NCBI GenBank assembly: GCA_963835935.1
Contig: CAWIHK010000001.1
Coordinates: forward strand, 1 to 64,000
Length of the DNA stretch: 64,000 nt
DNA from: CAWIHK01 sp963835935
Lineage (GTDB): Bacteria; Bacteroidota; Ignavibacteria; UBA10030; CAVZMI01
Direction of reading: 5' to 3'
A model generated the notes under the pieces. The model worked only from the letters and a program-made list of their open reading frames with translations, had not been told where the DNA came from and did no database searches. The translations under genes and the position numbers were made by a program. Of the stretch, positions 15,575-25,883 are shown piece after piece; the first letter of the stretch is position 1; every line of letters starts with the position of its first letter.

Positions 15575-18500
15575 ATGGGAATGATCATAAGTCAGTGGGC
15601 AAACTACGATAATTTGTATGTGCCTACTATTATAATTGCCGGCGCTTTGTTGGTAAGCATCCTGATCATATTTATCATCCTTCTCATCCGTCAACGAAAA
15701 CACCTTGGTAAAAAAGTCCAGAGACAAATCTCCGATATTTGCGAGAAAGAAGAACGCTTGGAGTTGGTCATTGAGGGAACAAACATCGGGATGTGGGATT
15801 GGTACGTTCAAACCGGAACGGTTGTCATCAACGAACGCTGGGCTGAGATTCTGGGCCGCACACTCAATGAACTTACACCATTCAGCGTGAACACTTGGTT
15901 CGATTTATGCCACCCAGATGACTTAGTCCAGATGCGGGAAATTCTCTCGAAACATTTTGCGGGTGAGACAAAGCTGTTCGACTTCGAATATCGGATGAAA
16001 CATAAAGATAACCACTGGGTCTGGGTTCAAGTACGCGGCAGAGTTGCAGATTGGACATCCGACAAAAAACCGCTTCGGATGACCGGCACTCATCTGGATA
16101 TTTCAGAAAAGAAACGCGTTGATGAACTAATTTGGGAAAATGAAGAAAAATACAGAGCTATCTTTTCAACTTTCGTTGATCTTTATTACAAGACCGATTT
16201 GAATGGAACGATATTAGTTCTGTCCCCTTCCGTCTTTAGCCTATCAGGATATACTCCTGAAGAATTAATCGGCAAAAATGTGTCGAGCGTCTACGCCGAT
16301 CCTGAAAACCGTAACGACATGATCGCGCAATTGAAAAAACATGGCAGGGTGAATGATTTCGAAACTGTTCTCTTGAAAAAAAATGGGATTCACGTACCGG
16401 TTTCCATCACGAGTCAATTGCTAGCCGACAATGAAGGACGACCGATAGCTATTCAAGGTTCAATCCGTGATATAACTAAACGAAAACAAACAGAAGAAGC
16501 TCTTCGTGTCAGCAAACAAGCAACAGAAACTATCCTTCAATCACTTCAAAGCGGAGTAATGATCGTTGATACGAAGACGCACACAATTATAGAAGTTAAT
16601 CCTGCCGCTTGCGAATTGATAGGAGGAAAACGGGATGAACTTGTCGGGCATAAGTGTCACGAATTTGTTTGTCCGGCCGAAGAAGGAGCATGCCCGATCA
16701 CCGACAAGAAAACGACTGTCGATAATTCGGATCATACACTGTTGCGTATCGACGGAACTGCAGTGCCAATTTTGAAGACAATCGTCCCCATTACTCTTGG
16801 CGATCGATATTGTCTTTTAGAATCGTTTGTCGATATTTCCGCACGTAAACAGATGGAAGTTGCCTTGCGGAAAAGCGAGACACAGCTCCGGGCTATCACC
16901 GATTCAGCGCAGGATGCAATTTTTATGACCGACCCGGAAGGATTAGTTGAATATTGGAATCCTGCAGCCGAGCGTATTCTCGGCTTTGAAGCAAGCGAGA
17001 TTATGGGACAAACGCTTCGCGCCCTCTCTTCAATCGACCAACCATTTATCGATTTGGGAAAAATCGATATCGATTCTGAAAATACCGCCGCTGGAAAAAC
17101 TTTAGAGATGAAAGTTGTCCGCAAAGACGGACGGGAAATCATGATCGAGCTTTCACTGGCAACAGTACAACTCAACAACAAATATCACACAGTAGGTACT
17201 CTGCGCGATGTTACTGTAATACGGCAGGCAGAAAGAGATCTTGTAATTGCTAAAAAAGCTGCAGAGAATGCGAACAATGCCAAGAGTGAGTTTCTTGCAA
17301 ACATGAGTCATGAAATTCGGACACCGATGAACGGAATCATCGGGATGGTGGAATTACTGCTAGCAACAACGTTAGCGCCCGAACAGCGATACTATGCAGA
17401 AATCGTTCGAACGAGCGCCGAGAGTTTACTTTTAATTATCAACGACCTCCTTGACTTTTCAAAAATCGAAGCCGGAAAATTCGAACTTGAAAACATCAAC
17501 ATCGATTTGCGTTCTTTTCTTGATGAGATCGTATCATTGTTTGCTCTTCGCGCTCAGGAGAAGAAATTGGACTTTATTTGCACGCCAGATCCGGATGTCC
17601 CAATGTCTCTAATCGGAGATCCCGGGCGCCTCCGGCAAATATTAACGAATTTGATTGGCAATGCTCTCAAATTTACATCGAAGGGAGAAATAACAATCGG
17701 CGTAAGTCTTGCATCGGCGATCAGAGATAACAACGTGGTGTTGCGTTTCTCGGTGCGTGATACCGGTATAGGCATTCCTAAAGACAGAATCGGATTGCTG
17801 TTCGAGCCGTTTTCACAAGTGGATGCTTCGACGACCCGCGAGTATGGTGGAACCGGACTTGGGCTGGCCATATCCAAACGGCTTGCGAGGTTGATGGGAG
17901 GCGAAATCGGAGTAAATAGCACTGAAGGAAAAGGTTCGGAATTTTGGATTACGACAAAGTTTAGTGTTCAACACACCAGCAGTATTTCTGTGAAAGCCCC
18001 AAAAGAAATTCAAGGTATTCATATTTTAATCGTTGATCCGAATAATGTAAACCGTAATTTTATAACGACTCAGCTTCGATCGTGGGGTGCACGCGTCACG
18101 GAAGCATCCGAAGGATTTCTCTCGGTACAAAAACTCGACGAAGCTTTCTTCAACAACGATCCGTTTACTTTAGCAATCATCGACATGCAATTACCAGGAA
18201 ACGATGCGGAACCTCTTATCCATCTAATCAAGAATGACAGGAGATTCAGCACCATGTATCTTTTGTTGATGACTTCACTCGGTTCGCGCGTTGATGTAAT
18301 AAAATTGGTAACGAATGAACATCATGCCTGCATAACAAAACCGATCAGAATTTCAGAGCTATCAGAGACGCTCTCGATCCTGATGTCGAATCATAAGCAA
18401 AACAGCTCGGAGCAATCATCAGCAAGTTCAGGCGAAACCGAGGAAATTAATGACAGCCCAATATATATTCTTGTTGCCGAAGATAATCTCACGAATCAAC

Positions 18501-19249
18501 TGGTTGTAGTCGGGATTCTCAAGAAATTGGGGTACGACAATGTGACTGTTGTTTCGAACGGAGCCGAAGCGATAAGAGCCCTCGAGCGTTATCCGTACGA
18601 TTTAATTTTTATGGATATCCAAATGCCGGAAATGGACGGATTGGAAGCCGCAAGACATATTCGTGATCGGCAATCGATAGTTCTTGATCATAAAGTTCCG
18701 ATTATCGCGATGACTGCACATGCCATGCATGGAGATCGGGAGCGCTGTCTCAATGCAGGAATGAATGATTATCTGCCAAAACCTATAACACCCAATACAG
18801 TGTGTGAAGTACTTCAACATTGGGCGCCGAAAAATAGAGATAGGCGTGCGATGAAGTCCGTGATAAAAGGATTTTATTCAAAAATTCCTCGGTCTCCGGA
18901 ATTTGAGAATGATAATAATGTGGTGTTTGACAGAGCAGGCCTGCTCGAACGAGTTATGGATGATGAGAAATTGATGCGAGAAATCATCGACGGATTTATC
19001 CGGGACACACCCAACCAGATTGATGTGCTCCAAACACATATTGAGTCGAACGACTTACCAAGAGCACAAGATGAAGCACACGGAATAAAAGGGTCATCAG
19101 GAATAGTCGGGGGAGAGGCGATGTGTCGAATCGCGTTCGAAGTTGAGAAAGCATGCAAAACCGGCAACAAAGAAAAAGCTTTTACGCTTTTGCAGGATCT
19201 ACGATCCCAATTTGATCTATTAAAGAACGCGATGCAGTATTTGAAATAA
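15575..19249 (+). CDS. Hybrid sensor histidine kinase (PAS x4 - HisKA - HATPase - REC - REC - HPt)
   Basis: About 1224 residues; the frame is open from a TTG at 15563 but the ATG at 15575 has GGA 7 nt upstream. In TTG-based numbering: a single membrane helix at 20-42; PAS domains at about 65-185, 193-310, 320-430 and 436-556; HisKA with phospho-acceptor H583 (NMSHEIRTPMNG); HATPase with DTGIGI and GGTGLGLAI; a first receiver with degenerate acidic pocket (LIVDPNN) but retained phospho-Asp in AIIDMQLP; a second canonical receiver (AEDN, FMDIQMP, K in LPKPI); and a C-terminal HPt with H1173 (AHGIKGSSG). The third PAS holds C365, C370 and C377. It is a multistep phosphorelay protein with mostly cytoplasmic sensing. 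Confidence 0.9.
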   Translation: MGMIISQWANYDNLYVPTIIIAGALLVSILIIFIILLIRQRKHLGKKVQRQISDICEKEERLELVIEGTNIGMWDWYVQTGTVVINERWAEILGRTLNELTPFSVNTWFDLCHPDDLVQMREILSKHFAGETKLFDFEYRMKHKDNHWVWVQVRGRVADWTSDKKPLRMTGTHLDISEKKRVDELIWENEEKYRAIFSTFVDLYYKTDLNGTILVLSPSVFSLSGYTPEELIGKNVSSVYADPENRNDMIAQLKKHGRVNDFETVLLKKNGIHVPVSITSQLLADNEGRPIAIQGSIRDITKRKQTEEALRVSKQATETILQSLQSGVMIVDTKTHTIIEVNPAACELIGGKRDELVGHKCHEFVCPAEEGACPITDKKTTVDNSDHTLLRIDGTAVPILKTIVPITLGDRYCLLESFVDISARKQMEVALRKSETQLRAITDSAQDAIFMTDPEGLVEYWNPAAERILGFEASEIMGQTLRALSSIDQPFIDLGKIDIDSENTAAGKTLEMKVVRKDGREIMIELSLATVQLNNKYHTVGTLRDVTVIRQAERDLVIAKKAAENANNAKSEFLANMSHEIRTPMNGIIGMVELLLATTLAPEQRYYAEIVRTSAESLLLIINDLLDFSKIEAGKFELENINIDLRSFLDEIVSLFALRAQEKKLDFICTPDPDVPMSLIGDPGRLRQILTNLIGNALKFTSKGEITIGVSLASAIRDNNVVLRFSVRDTGIGIPKDRIGLLFEPFSQVDASTTREYGGTGLGLAISKRLARLMGGEIGVNSTEGKGSEFWITTKFSVQHTSSISVKAPKEIQGIHILIVDPNNVNRNFITTQLRSWGARVTEASEGFLSVQKLDEAFFNNDPFTLAIIDMQLPGNDAEPLIHLIKNDRRFSTMYLLLMTSLGSRVDVIKLVTNEHHACITKPIRISELSETLSILMSNHKQNSSEQSSASSGETEEINDSPIYILVAEDNLTNQLVVVGILKKLGYDNVTVVSNGAEAIRALERYPYDLIFMDIQMPEMDGLEAARHIRDRQSIVLDHKVPIIAMTAHAMHGDRERCLNAGMNDYLPKPITPNTVCEVLQHWAPKNRDRRAMKSVIKGFYSKIPRSPEFENDNNVVFDRAGLLERVMDDEKLMREIIDGFIRDTPNQIDVLQTHIESNDLPRAQDEAHGIKGSSGIVGGEAMCRIAFEVEKACKTGNKEKAFTLLQDLRSQFDLLKNAMQYLK

Positions 19250-19557
19250 AAAAATATCGCAACTACTCAGCTTACTAAATACGCCAAACACACGATAAAA
19301 AATTTTGAAGAAAAATAAAATCCTTATATTGCAATTTAAGTATGATCTCTTCAATTCTTTCGTTTTTTTATTCCCTATCACACTTTTACGGATGCAACCA
19401 CAAGATACCCTTCCGCTTGCAACTCTACCCCAAACTGTCGTATATTAATACTTATTATAGGCGGGGGTCGTCCAGAAATCATGGATCAAGAGTTTTCCGA
19501 TCATGCCAAGTTTACACGTAAAAAATTTTTCTGGACGGCCTTTCGCTTTTCTATTTT
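19250..19557. other. Intergenic region with a long-range inverted repeat before the PgpH-like gene
   Basis: 308 bp. The first part is AT-rich without recognised signals. CGTCCAGAAA at 19469-19478 pairs with TTTCTGGACG at 19528-19537 (10 bp, perfect), followed by a T-rich stretch that leads into the ATG at 19558. The enclosed 49 nt could be a leader structure. No Shine-Dalgarno is obvious before 19558, consistent with translation control or leader processing (inference). Confidence 0.45.
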
Positions 19558-21921
19558 ATGAAAGAATCCTTGAGAAAAATATGGTTTCATGTTCTCCGGG
19601 CTGTAGAGTGGAGACAGAATTTATTTGTACGCATCATCATCGGTGTAGTCATCGTGATGATGATCTCAGCCCTTTTCCCCGGCGGGACAACTATCGAAAT
19701 CCAGAATAAGCCCGGTTCGGTTTGGACCGAACGAGACCTTATCGCACCTTTTTCATTTCCTATTTACAAAGACGACCAGCAGTACCGTGAAGAACTCCGC
19801 AATGCTTCGCAATCTGTAATTCCGGTATTCGAGCGCAACGAAAAGGTATCAACGTCGGCAATCGATAGCCTGAATCTTTTATTCACACTTCTTGAACCAT
19901 TCCTACGGTCAAAAAATGTAAGTCAACCATTGGCAGGACAAGGTGATTCGATCGATCTCCCCACCATGATGAAGCAGATTCAATTACGGCTTACGTCTCA
20001 CGAATGGGAGATTCTCGGTTCGTTGAGGTCGACGGGAATATCGACACAATTTCTGAAACAAAAAATCCAGGAACTTCTTCAAACCCTTTATTCGAACGGT
20101 ATCATCGATCAGCGAAAAGAAAGATTAACAAACCAGACGATTGCGCTCCGTAAAAACGTCGAAGAACAATTAGTCCCGTTGACAAAACTCGTAGATATCA
20201 ATGAATCTGCTCAGCGTTTGCTCGACGGACTTACGAGTGCAATTCAAAGCGATAACGACACAATGATGATCGCCTATAAGATAGGATTGTGTTTTCTCAA
20301 ACCAAATATAATTTTCAACAAAGACCAGACCGCGAAGGAAATTACAATTGCCGAAGTTAAAGTCCCACGAACGCTCGGACTGATACAGGAAGGTTCTCTC
20401 GTAGTTGCCCGCGGTGAACGGGTCTCTGATGATGTGAAGCTCCGGCTCGATTCCTATCAAAGGTTTGCCTCAGAGCGTAATGGGCAAGAGCAAACGTTAG
20501 GACAATATCTTGGAAATATTATTCATGTAACCGTCATCATCGTATTCTTCCTGCTCTATCTCTACCTGTTCCGAAAAAAAATCATCACGGACAACTTGAT
20601 GATGCTTCTCATCGGAGTAATTTTTTTCCTCGGCGGATTGATGGCCTGGATTACGCGCCAATTCGATATTGCACTCCCTCTGGAATATGTTATTCTTGTT
20701 CCTGCGCTCGCTATGGTTTTAACGATTGCTTTTGACTCTCGTGTCGGATTTTACGGAACTGTTGCAGTCTCGCTCTTAGTGGGTGGAATTCGCGGAAACG
20801 ATTATGCCGTTGTCCTCCCCGCACTCGTGGCAGGTGCATTCGCGGCATACACAGTGCGAAATGTTACACATAGAACACAAATATTTCGTTCGCTCGGTTA
20901 TGTGTTTTTAGGTTACGCGGTAACTATAAGCGCGCTCGCGCTGGAAAGAGGCGACAGATGGTCTACCATTGGAATCGAAATCGGAATGGCTGCAATCAAT
21001 GCTGTTTCATCGCCTGTTCTAACGTTCGGTTTGCTGATCGTCTTCGAACGTGTTTTTCGAATAACTACCGATCTTCGTTTGATCGATCTTTCGGATGATA
21101 ATCATCCATTGTTAAAAAAACTTTCGGAAGTTGCCCCCGGTACGTTTCATCACAGCATGTCGATGGGTATTCTTGCGGAAGCCGCCGCCGAAGCAATCCA
21201 GGCACACTCGCTCCTCGCACGGGTCGGCGCTTATTATCACGATATAGGGAAAATCGATAAACCGGAATATTTTGTGGAAAATCAGGATTCGCCTAAAAGC
21301 AAACACGACAGACTTAAACCTCGCATGAGCGCTTTGATTCTTATTAATCATGTCAAAGAAGGAATCGATCTTGCCCGGTCGAATAAACTGCCGGATAAAG
21401 TTATCGACTTCATTCCCGAACATCACGGCACCAGTTTGATCTCATATTTTTATCACAAAGCACACAGGCGCAGATCGGTCAAAGAAGATGTAAACGAAAA
21501 CGATTATCGTTATCCGGGACCAAAACCCCAGTCGAAAGAAACCGGAATCGTGATGCTCGCAGATGGAATCGAAGCATCGGTACGCGCGTTAGACGATCCA
21601 ACCCCTTCTCGGATTGAATCGCAAATTGATGCCATTGTCAAAACGCGTTTCAATGACGGACAACTGGACGAATGCGATCTCACTTTGAAAGATCTGACAA
21701 AAATCAAAGAGGCATTTTTACGGGCACTGACTGGAATTCATCATGCACGGATAAAATATCCCGGAGCCGAAGACACGATCGTTACCGAACAAGAAGAGCA
21801 GATGATTCCTGAACAGGAAGAACCGGCACCGCCGATGAACGAACCACAGCCGTTACAAAATCCGCCGGAAGTGAGTGAAGAAAATAAGACGGATTCCAAC
21901 ACTCAAGACTCGTCTGCATGA
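19558..21921 (+). CDS. pgpH: 7TMR-HD protein, PgpH-like cyclic-di-AMP phosphodiesterase
   Basis: 787 residues in PgpH layout: an N-terminal membrane helix (about 20-40), an extracytoplasmic 7TMR-HDED domain to about 310, seven membrane helices (about 320-500), then a cytoplasmic HD domain with the HHS and YHDIGK motifs (HD at about 561-562) and PEHHGT. In characterised homologues the HD domain hydrolyses c-di-AMP to pApA. The C-terminal 50 residues are acidic and proline/glutamate-rich. It is the first gene of a plus-strand run; xerD overlaps its stop by 4 nt. Confidence 0.88.
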   Translation: MKESLRKIWFHVLRAVEWRQNLFVRIIIGVVIVMMISALFPGGTTIEIQNKPGSVWTERDLIAPFSFPIYKDDQQYREELRNASQSVIPVFERNEKVSTSAIDSLNLLFTLLEPFLRSKNVSQPLAGQGDSIDLPTMMKQIQLRLTSHEWEILGSLRSTGISTQFLKQKIQELLQTLYSNGIIDQRKERLTNQTIALRKNVEEQLVPLTKLVDINESAQRLLDGLTSAIQSDNDTMMIAYKIGLCFLKPNIIFNKDQTAKEITIAEVKVPRTLGLIQEGSLVVARGERVSDDVKLRLDSYQRFASERNGQEQTLGQYLGNIIHVTVIIVFFLLYLYLFRKKIITDNLMMLLIGVIFFLGGLMAWITRQFDIALPLEYVILVPALAMVLTIAFDSRVGFYGTVAVSLLVGGIRGNDYAVVLPALVAGAFAAYTVRNVTHRTQIFRSLGYVFLGYAVTISALALERGDRWSTIGIEIGMAAINAVSSPVLTFGLLIVFERVFRITTDLRLIDLSDDNHPLLKKLSEVAPGTFHHSMSMGILAEAAAEAIQAHSLLARVGAYYHDIGKIDKPEYFVENQDSPKSKHDRLKPRMSALILINHVKEGIDLARSNKLPDKVIDFIPEHHGTSLISYFYHKAHRRRSVKEDVNENDYRYPGPKPQSKETGIVMLADGIEASVRALDDPTPSRIESQIDAIVKTRFNDGQLDECDLTLKDLTKIKEAFLRALTGIHHARIKYPGAEDTIVTEQEEQMIPEQEEPAPPMNEPQPLQNPPEVSEENKTDSNTQDSSA

Positions 21922-22829
21922 ATCATTTGGTTGAATCATACTTTCGGTTTCTTCGATTGGAAAAAAGTTTGTCGAAGGAAACGCTTTCTGCATATAAATT
22001 TGATCTCGAACGTTATATAAAATTCTTAAAGGAACAAACAATCCAAACACCAGATGCTATCAACGAAAAACACTGCTCTGCTTTTTTTAGTGTATTAAAA
22101 GAACTCGGATTAGCTCCATCGAGCATGGCGCGGAATTTTTCGGCAGTGAAAGGCTTTCATCGATTTTTAGTTGCGGAGGGAGCGGCGGCGACTAATCCGA
22201 TGCAATACCTCGATCCGCCGAAATTACCGAAGAATCTTCCGGATGTATTGAGCCAAAATGAAATGTTCGCGATTCTTGATCAACCCTCTAAAACTGTAGC
22301 ACGGGATACGAAACATGAACGCCTTCTGCTCCGAGATCGGGCACTTTTGGAAGTTTTATACGCATGCGGACTGCGTGCATCCGAACTCTCGGGGTTGAAG
22401 CAACACGATGTTTTTTTCGACGATCAAATTATCCGTGTGATCGGAAAAGGCTCAAAAGAACGGCTGGTGCCGATCGGGCGTTCAGCGATTCATTGGATCA
22501 AAAAATACCAAAACCACAGCCGAAGATTTCTGGCACATCCACAAAAAAGCAAGGATATTCTTTTTCTGAATGCACGCGGCGGGCCGCTTACACGAATGTC
22601 GATTTGGAATATCGTGCGTTTTTATTCCAATGCTGCAGGAGTGAAAAAAGAGGTTCATCCGCACACATTCCGGCATTCGTTTGCGACACATCTGCTCGAA
22701 GGCGGCGCAGATTTGCGCGCCGTGCAGGAAATGCTCGGCCATGCCGACATCGGTACGACTCAAATTTACACTCATATTGACCGAGAATACTTAAAAGAAG
22801 TTCACAAAACATTTCATCCGAGAGGCTAA
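21918..22829 (+). CDS. xerD: Tyrosine recombinase XerD/XerC
   Basis: 303 residues, the normal Xer length, with an N-terminal SAM-like core-binding domain (1-100) and a catalytic domain. All catalytic residues are visible: R153 (CGLRASEL), K177 (GKGSKERLVP), H249-x-x-R252 (HPHTFRHSFATH), H275 (LGHADIGTT) and nucleophile Y284 (QIYTHID). Xer recombinases resolve chromosome dimers at dif. It overlaps the PgpH-like gene by 4 nt and the downstream protease gene by 1 nt. It is not an integron integrase: the IntI-specific extra helix is absent and it is 20 kb from the cassette array. Confidence 0.9.
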   Translation: MNHLVESYFRFLRLEKSLSKETLSAYKFDLERYIKFLKEQTIQTPDAINEKHCSAFFSVLKELGLAPSSMARNFSAVKGFHRFLVAEGAAATNPMQYLDPPKLPKNLPDVLSQNEMFAILDQPSKTVARDTKHERLLLRDRALLEVLYACGLRASELSGLKQHDVFFDDQIIRVIGKGSKERLVPIGRSAIHWIKKYQNHSRRFLAHPQKSKDILFLNARGGPLTRMSIWNIVRFYSNAAGVKKEVHPHTFRHSFATHLLEGGADLRAVQEMLGHADIGTTQIYTHIDREYLKEVHKTFHPRG

Positions 22830-23497
22830 TGGCTGATTCTTTATATATTGTTCCAGTGCTCTTGATGTCCGTCGTCCTGCATGAAATAGCACACGGCGTC
22901 GTTGCACTATGGTGCGGCGATCCAACAGCGAAAGAAATGGGGCGCCTGACATTGAATCCGATTCCGCATATCGATCTGATCGGTTCTATTATTGTTCCAT
23001 TGATTTCTTTGCTGTCTGTCGGAAGGGTTTTTATAGCATGGGCTAAACCCGTTCCCATAAATCCTTATAATTTTAGGCATGGAAAACGTGACGACATTCT
23101 TGTGTCCGCTGCCGGGCCTGTTACAAATTTTCTTGTCGCCGCATTTTGCACGATCGCCGTTATACTCGCTGTCAAAATATTAAATCTGATGGATGCTACA
23201 TCGCCGGAAGTCGTGAAAGACTTCGGTGATTATTTAGTGAAGATGTTCTATTCCGGTATCTATCTTAATATTGTGCTCGCAGTTTTTAATCTGATTCCCG
23301 TTCCACCTCTTGACGGTTCTCATGTACTGGCTTCATTTCTCCCGGATGAGGCGGCAAATAGTTATCGTTCGGTTGGATTTTTCGGAATTTTCATTATCAT
23401 TATATTAATGGATATTCCTCTTGTGAACAGGATATTCTTTAGTTTGATTAATATTTTGGCGTTTCCGTTCATAGAAATAATTCGATTGTTTGCATGA
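22829..23497 (+). CDS. M50 site-2-protease-family membrane metalloprotease
   Basis: 222 residues, nearly all membrane-embedded. The zinc site is HEIAH (in VVLHEIAHGVVALWCGD) plus a distal NLIPVPPLDGSH motif supplying the third ligand. This is the small PDZ-less S2P branch (rhomboid-sized) common in bacteria; substrates are unknown. It starts on the last base of the xerD stop (TAATG), so it is translated in the same operon. Confidence 0.9.
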   Translation: MADSLYIVPVLLMSVVLHEIAHGVVALWCGDPTAKEMGRLTLNPIPHIDLIGSIIVPLISLLSVGRVFIAWAKPVPINPYNFRHGKRDDILVSAAGPVTNFLVAAFCTIAVILAVKILNLMDATSPEVVKDFGDYLVKMFYSGIYLNIVLAVFNLIPVPPLDGSHVLASFLPDEAANSYRSVGFFGIFIIIILMDIPLVNRIFFSLINILAFPFIEIIRLFA

Positions 23498-23542
23498 TGG
23501 AAAGAAACCGTTATCAATAAAAAAGAAAGCTCGATAAATTCG

Positions 23543-24826
23543 ATGTCAAGGAAATCGTTTTATTATGATTCTGAAAATAAATTTTGGTGTGAAGGATGTT
23601 CCATCGAATCGCTCGCACAAGAATTCGGAACGCCATTATACATTTATAGTGCCGCAGAACTAGATGAAAATATTACTCGGGTACGACAAACTATCAACGA
23701 CGTCCGGGGATCCATTGCTTATGCCTTAAAGGCTAATGCAAACCCTTCGATTCTCAGTCGATTTGTAAAAGCTGGAATCGGAGCCGATGTTGTATCAGGC
23801 GGTGAATTAATGACAGCGCTTCGATCAGGATTTCCACCATCGTCGATTACTTATGCCGGGGTCGGAAAACGTGATGAGGAGATAGAACTGGCGTTGCAGT
23901 CGAATATCAATGCATTAGTTATAGAATCAATACAGGAGTTGGAGGTTGTTAACGATATAGCAAAACGGCTGAATACTACAGCGCGTATTCTCATCCGCGT
24001 GAATCCGGATATTGACGCAGATACACATCCATATATATCCACCGGATTACGGATGAATAAATTCGGCATCGAAATCGATCAGGCCGCTCCGGTATTTGCA
24101 CAGGCCGCCTCCATGCCCGGAATCGATTTGCTTGGAATTCATACGCATTTAGGATCGCAGATTATTAAATCGTCTCCTTTCGTAGCAGCAGTACAATCAC
24201 TCGTCAGGTTTATCGAAGAATTACGTACATCCGGAACTCATCTTCGTGTTCTTGATCTTGGCGGAGGTTTTGGCGTGCAGTACATTAATGCTCTGCACCA
24301 CAAAAATCTGCCGAAAGAAGAAGCTGATAATCAACTACAAGAATTTTCGTTTGAAATAATCCGATCGATCATTCCATACATCCGGTCGACAGGATGCTCG
24401 TTCGTCATTGAACCGGGCCGATCTCTCGTAGCATCGAGCGGCGCTATTGTGACGAAAGTTCTTTTCACGAAAAAAACATCCGTGAAAAAATTTATCATCG
24501 TCGATGCCTCAATGACGGATTTAATACGCCCCAGTTTATATCATGCGTACCATCAAATTGTTCCGGCGCAATTGGAAACTCAGGGGGCCGAAATGGTCGA
24601 TGTAGTCGGGCCCGTCTGTGAAACGACTGATTTTATCGCAAAAGATCGAGTGATGCCGCCGGTAGAACGAGGAGATATTTTGGCTGTCCTGACAACAGGA
24701 GCGTACGGATATGCACTGGCATCCAATTATAACATGAGACCCCGCTCCGCAGAAGTTTTAGTGGAAGGTAAGCATGCTCAACTCATTCGAAAACGCGAAA
24801 CGTTGGATGATTTGTTCAAACGTTGA
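23543..24826 (+). CDS. lysA: Diaminopimelate decarboxylase
   Basis: 427 residues, fold-III PLP decarboxylase. The PLP lysine is K63 in AYALKANANPS; the glycine-rich phosphate site is LGGGFG; the C-terminal active-site cysteine lies in GPVCETTDF, followed by GAYGYALASNYN. It converts meso-diaminopimelate to L-lysine, the last step of lysine synthesis. The next gene, asd, acts earlier in the same pathway, giving a lysA-asd lysine block. Confidence 0.95.
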   Translation: MSRKSFYYDSENKFWCEGCSIESLAQEFGTPLYIYSAAELDENITRVRQTINDVRGSIAYALKANANPSILSRFVKAGIGADVVSGGELMTALRSGFPPSSITYAGVGKRDEEIELALQSNINALVIESIQELEVVNDIAKRLNTTARILIRVNPDIDADTHPYISTGLRMNKFGIEIDQAAPVFAQAASMPGIDLLGIHTHLGSQIIKSSPFVAAVQSLVRFIEELRTSGTHLRVLDLGGGFGVQYINALHHKNLPKEEADNQLQEFSFEIIRSIIPYIRSTGCSFVIEPGRSLVASSGAIVTKVLFTKKTSVKKFIIVDASMTDLIRPSLYHAYHQIVPAQLETQGAEMVDVVGPVCETTDFIAKDRVMPPVERGDILAVLTTGAYGYALASNYNMRPRSAEVLVEGKHAQLIRKRETLDDLFKR

Positions 24827-24890
24827 CAGTGGAGAAAAGTGTATGATGGAAAAATATAATTACTATTATTCAACAAATTGGTAGGAGTAG

Positions 24891-25883
24891 ATGAAGGAAT
24901 ATACGGTAGCAATCGCAGGAGCAACAGGTCTGGTAGGCCGCAAGATGATTCAAGTATTAGAAGAACATAAATTTCCGGTGAAAAAATTAGTTCCACTTGC
25001 ATCGGAACGGTCGGTAGGAAAAGAAGTTCAGTTCAACGGAAAATCGTGGGCAGTGAAAAAACTCGACGCTAATTCTTTTATCGGTGTCGACATTGCATTG
25101 TTTTCCGCCGGTGGAAGCGTAAGCAAAGAATTCGCGCCTTATGCGGTGAAAGCGGGAACGCTGATGATCGACAACAGCAGCCAGTTTCGCATGGACCCGG
25201 ATGTCCCCCTGGTTGTACCCGAAGTGAACCGCAGTGACATTTTTAAACACAAAGGGATTATCGCAAATCCGAATTGTTCAACAATTCAAATGGTTGTTGC
25301 ACTGAAGCCGTTGCACGATAAATATAAAATCAAACGAATTGTCGTCAGCACTTATCAATCGGTTACAGGTGCGGGAAAAAAAGGTGTCGATCAACTCCAA
25401 AAAGAAATTCAGAACGAAGAAGTGGTGGACCCGAAATTCCCTTATCCGATTGCATACAATGTCCTGCCGCACATAGATGTGTTTTTGGAGGATGGGTACA
25501 CGAAAGAAGAACGCAAGATGATGAATGAGACCCGAAAGATTATGGGCGATGCTTCAATTCAAGTCAGCGCAACCTGTGTTCGGGTACCGGTCGTGGGCGG
25601 ACATAGTGAAGCCGTTAACGTAGACTTCGAGCGTCCGTACGAACTGGAAGACGTGCGAAAAATTCTTAGTAAAGCCCCGGGCGTAATCCTTCAAGATGAT
25701 CCATCAAAGAATTTATATCCGCTGGCAATCAAGGCGTGGGATCGTGATGAGGTATTTGTCGGCCGTCTTCGCCGCGATACTTCCATTGCAAACGGACTGG
25801 ACCTCTGGATTGTCTCAGACAATCTGCGAAAAGGAGCGGCCACAAATGCTGTCCAAATTGCCGAAGAGTGGATTAAGGGATAG
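24891..25883 (+). CDS. asd: Aspartate-semialdehyde dehydrogenase
   Basis: 330 residues. The NADP-binding motif GATGLVG is at 10-16, the catalytic cysteine is C129 in ANPNCSTIQ, and the active-site histidine lies in VVGGHSEAV. GGAG stands 6-7 nt before the ATG. It reduces aspartyl phosphate to aspartate semialdehyde, the branch point for lysine/diaminopimelate, threonine and methionine. It follows lysA on the same strand. Confidence 0.95.
   Translation: MKEYTVAIAGATGLVGRKMIQVLEEHKFPVKKLVPLASERSVGKEVQFNGKSWAVKKLDANSFIGVDIALFSAGGSVSKEFAPYAVKAGTLMIDNSSQFRMDPDVPLVVPEVNRSDIFKHKGIIANPNCSTIQMVVALKPLHDKYKIKRIVVSTYQSVTGAGKKGVDQLQKEIQNEEVVDPKFPYPIAYNVLPHIDVFLEDGYTKEERKMMNETRKIMGDASIQVSATCVRVPVVGGHSEAVNVDFERPYELEDVRKILSKAPGVILQDDPSKNLYPLAIKAWDRDEVFVGRLRRDTSIANGLDLWIVSDNLRKGAATNAVQIAEEWIKG

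Noticed and set aside
19503..19709. 68-aa plus-strand ORF overlapping the start of the PgpH-like gene
   Set aside because: Out of frame with the clear gene, no ribosome site and no recognisable protein features.
21918..22829. Tyrosine recombinase as the integron integrase of the cassette array
   Set aside because: It has normal XerD length and motifs, lies in a housekeeping operon more than 20 kb away, and lacks the IntI-specific additional segment as far as can be seen.
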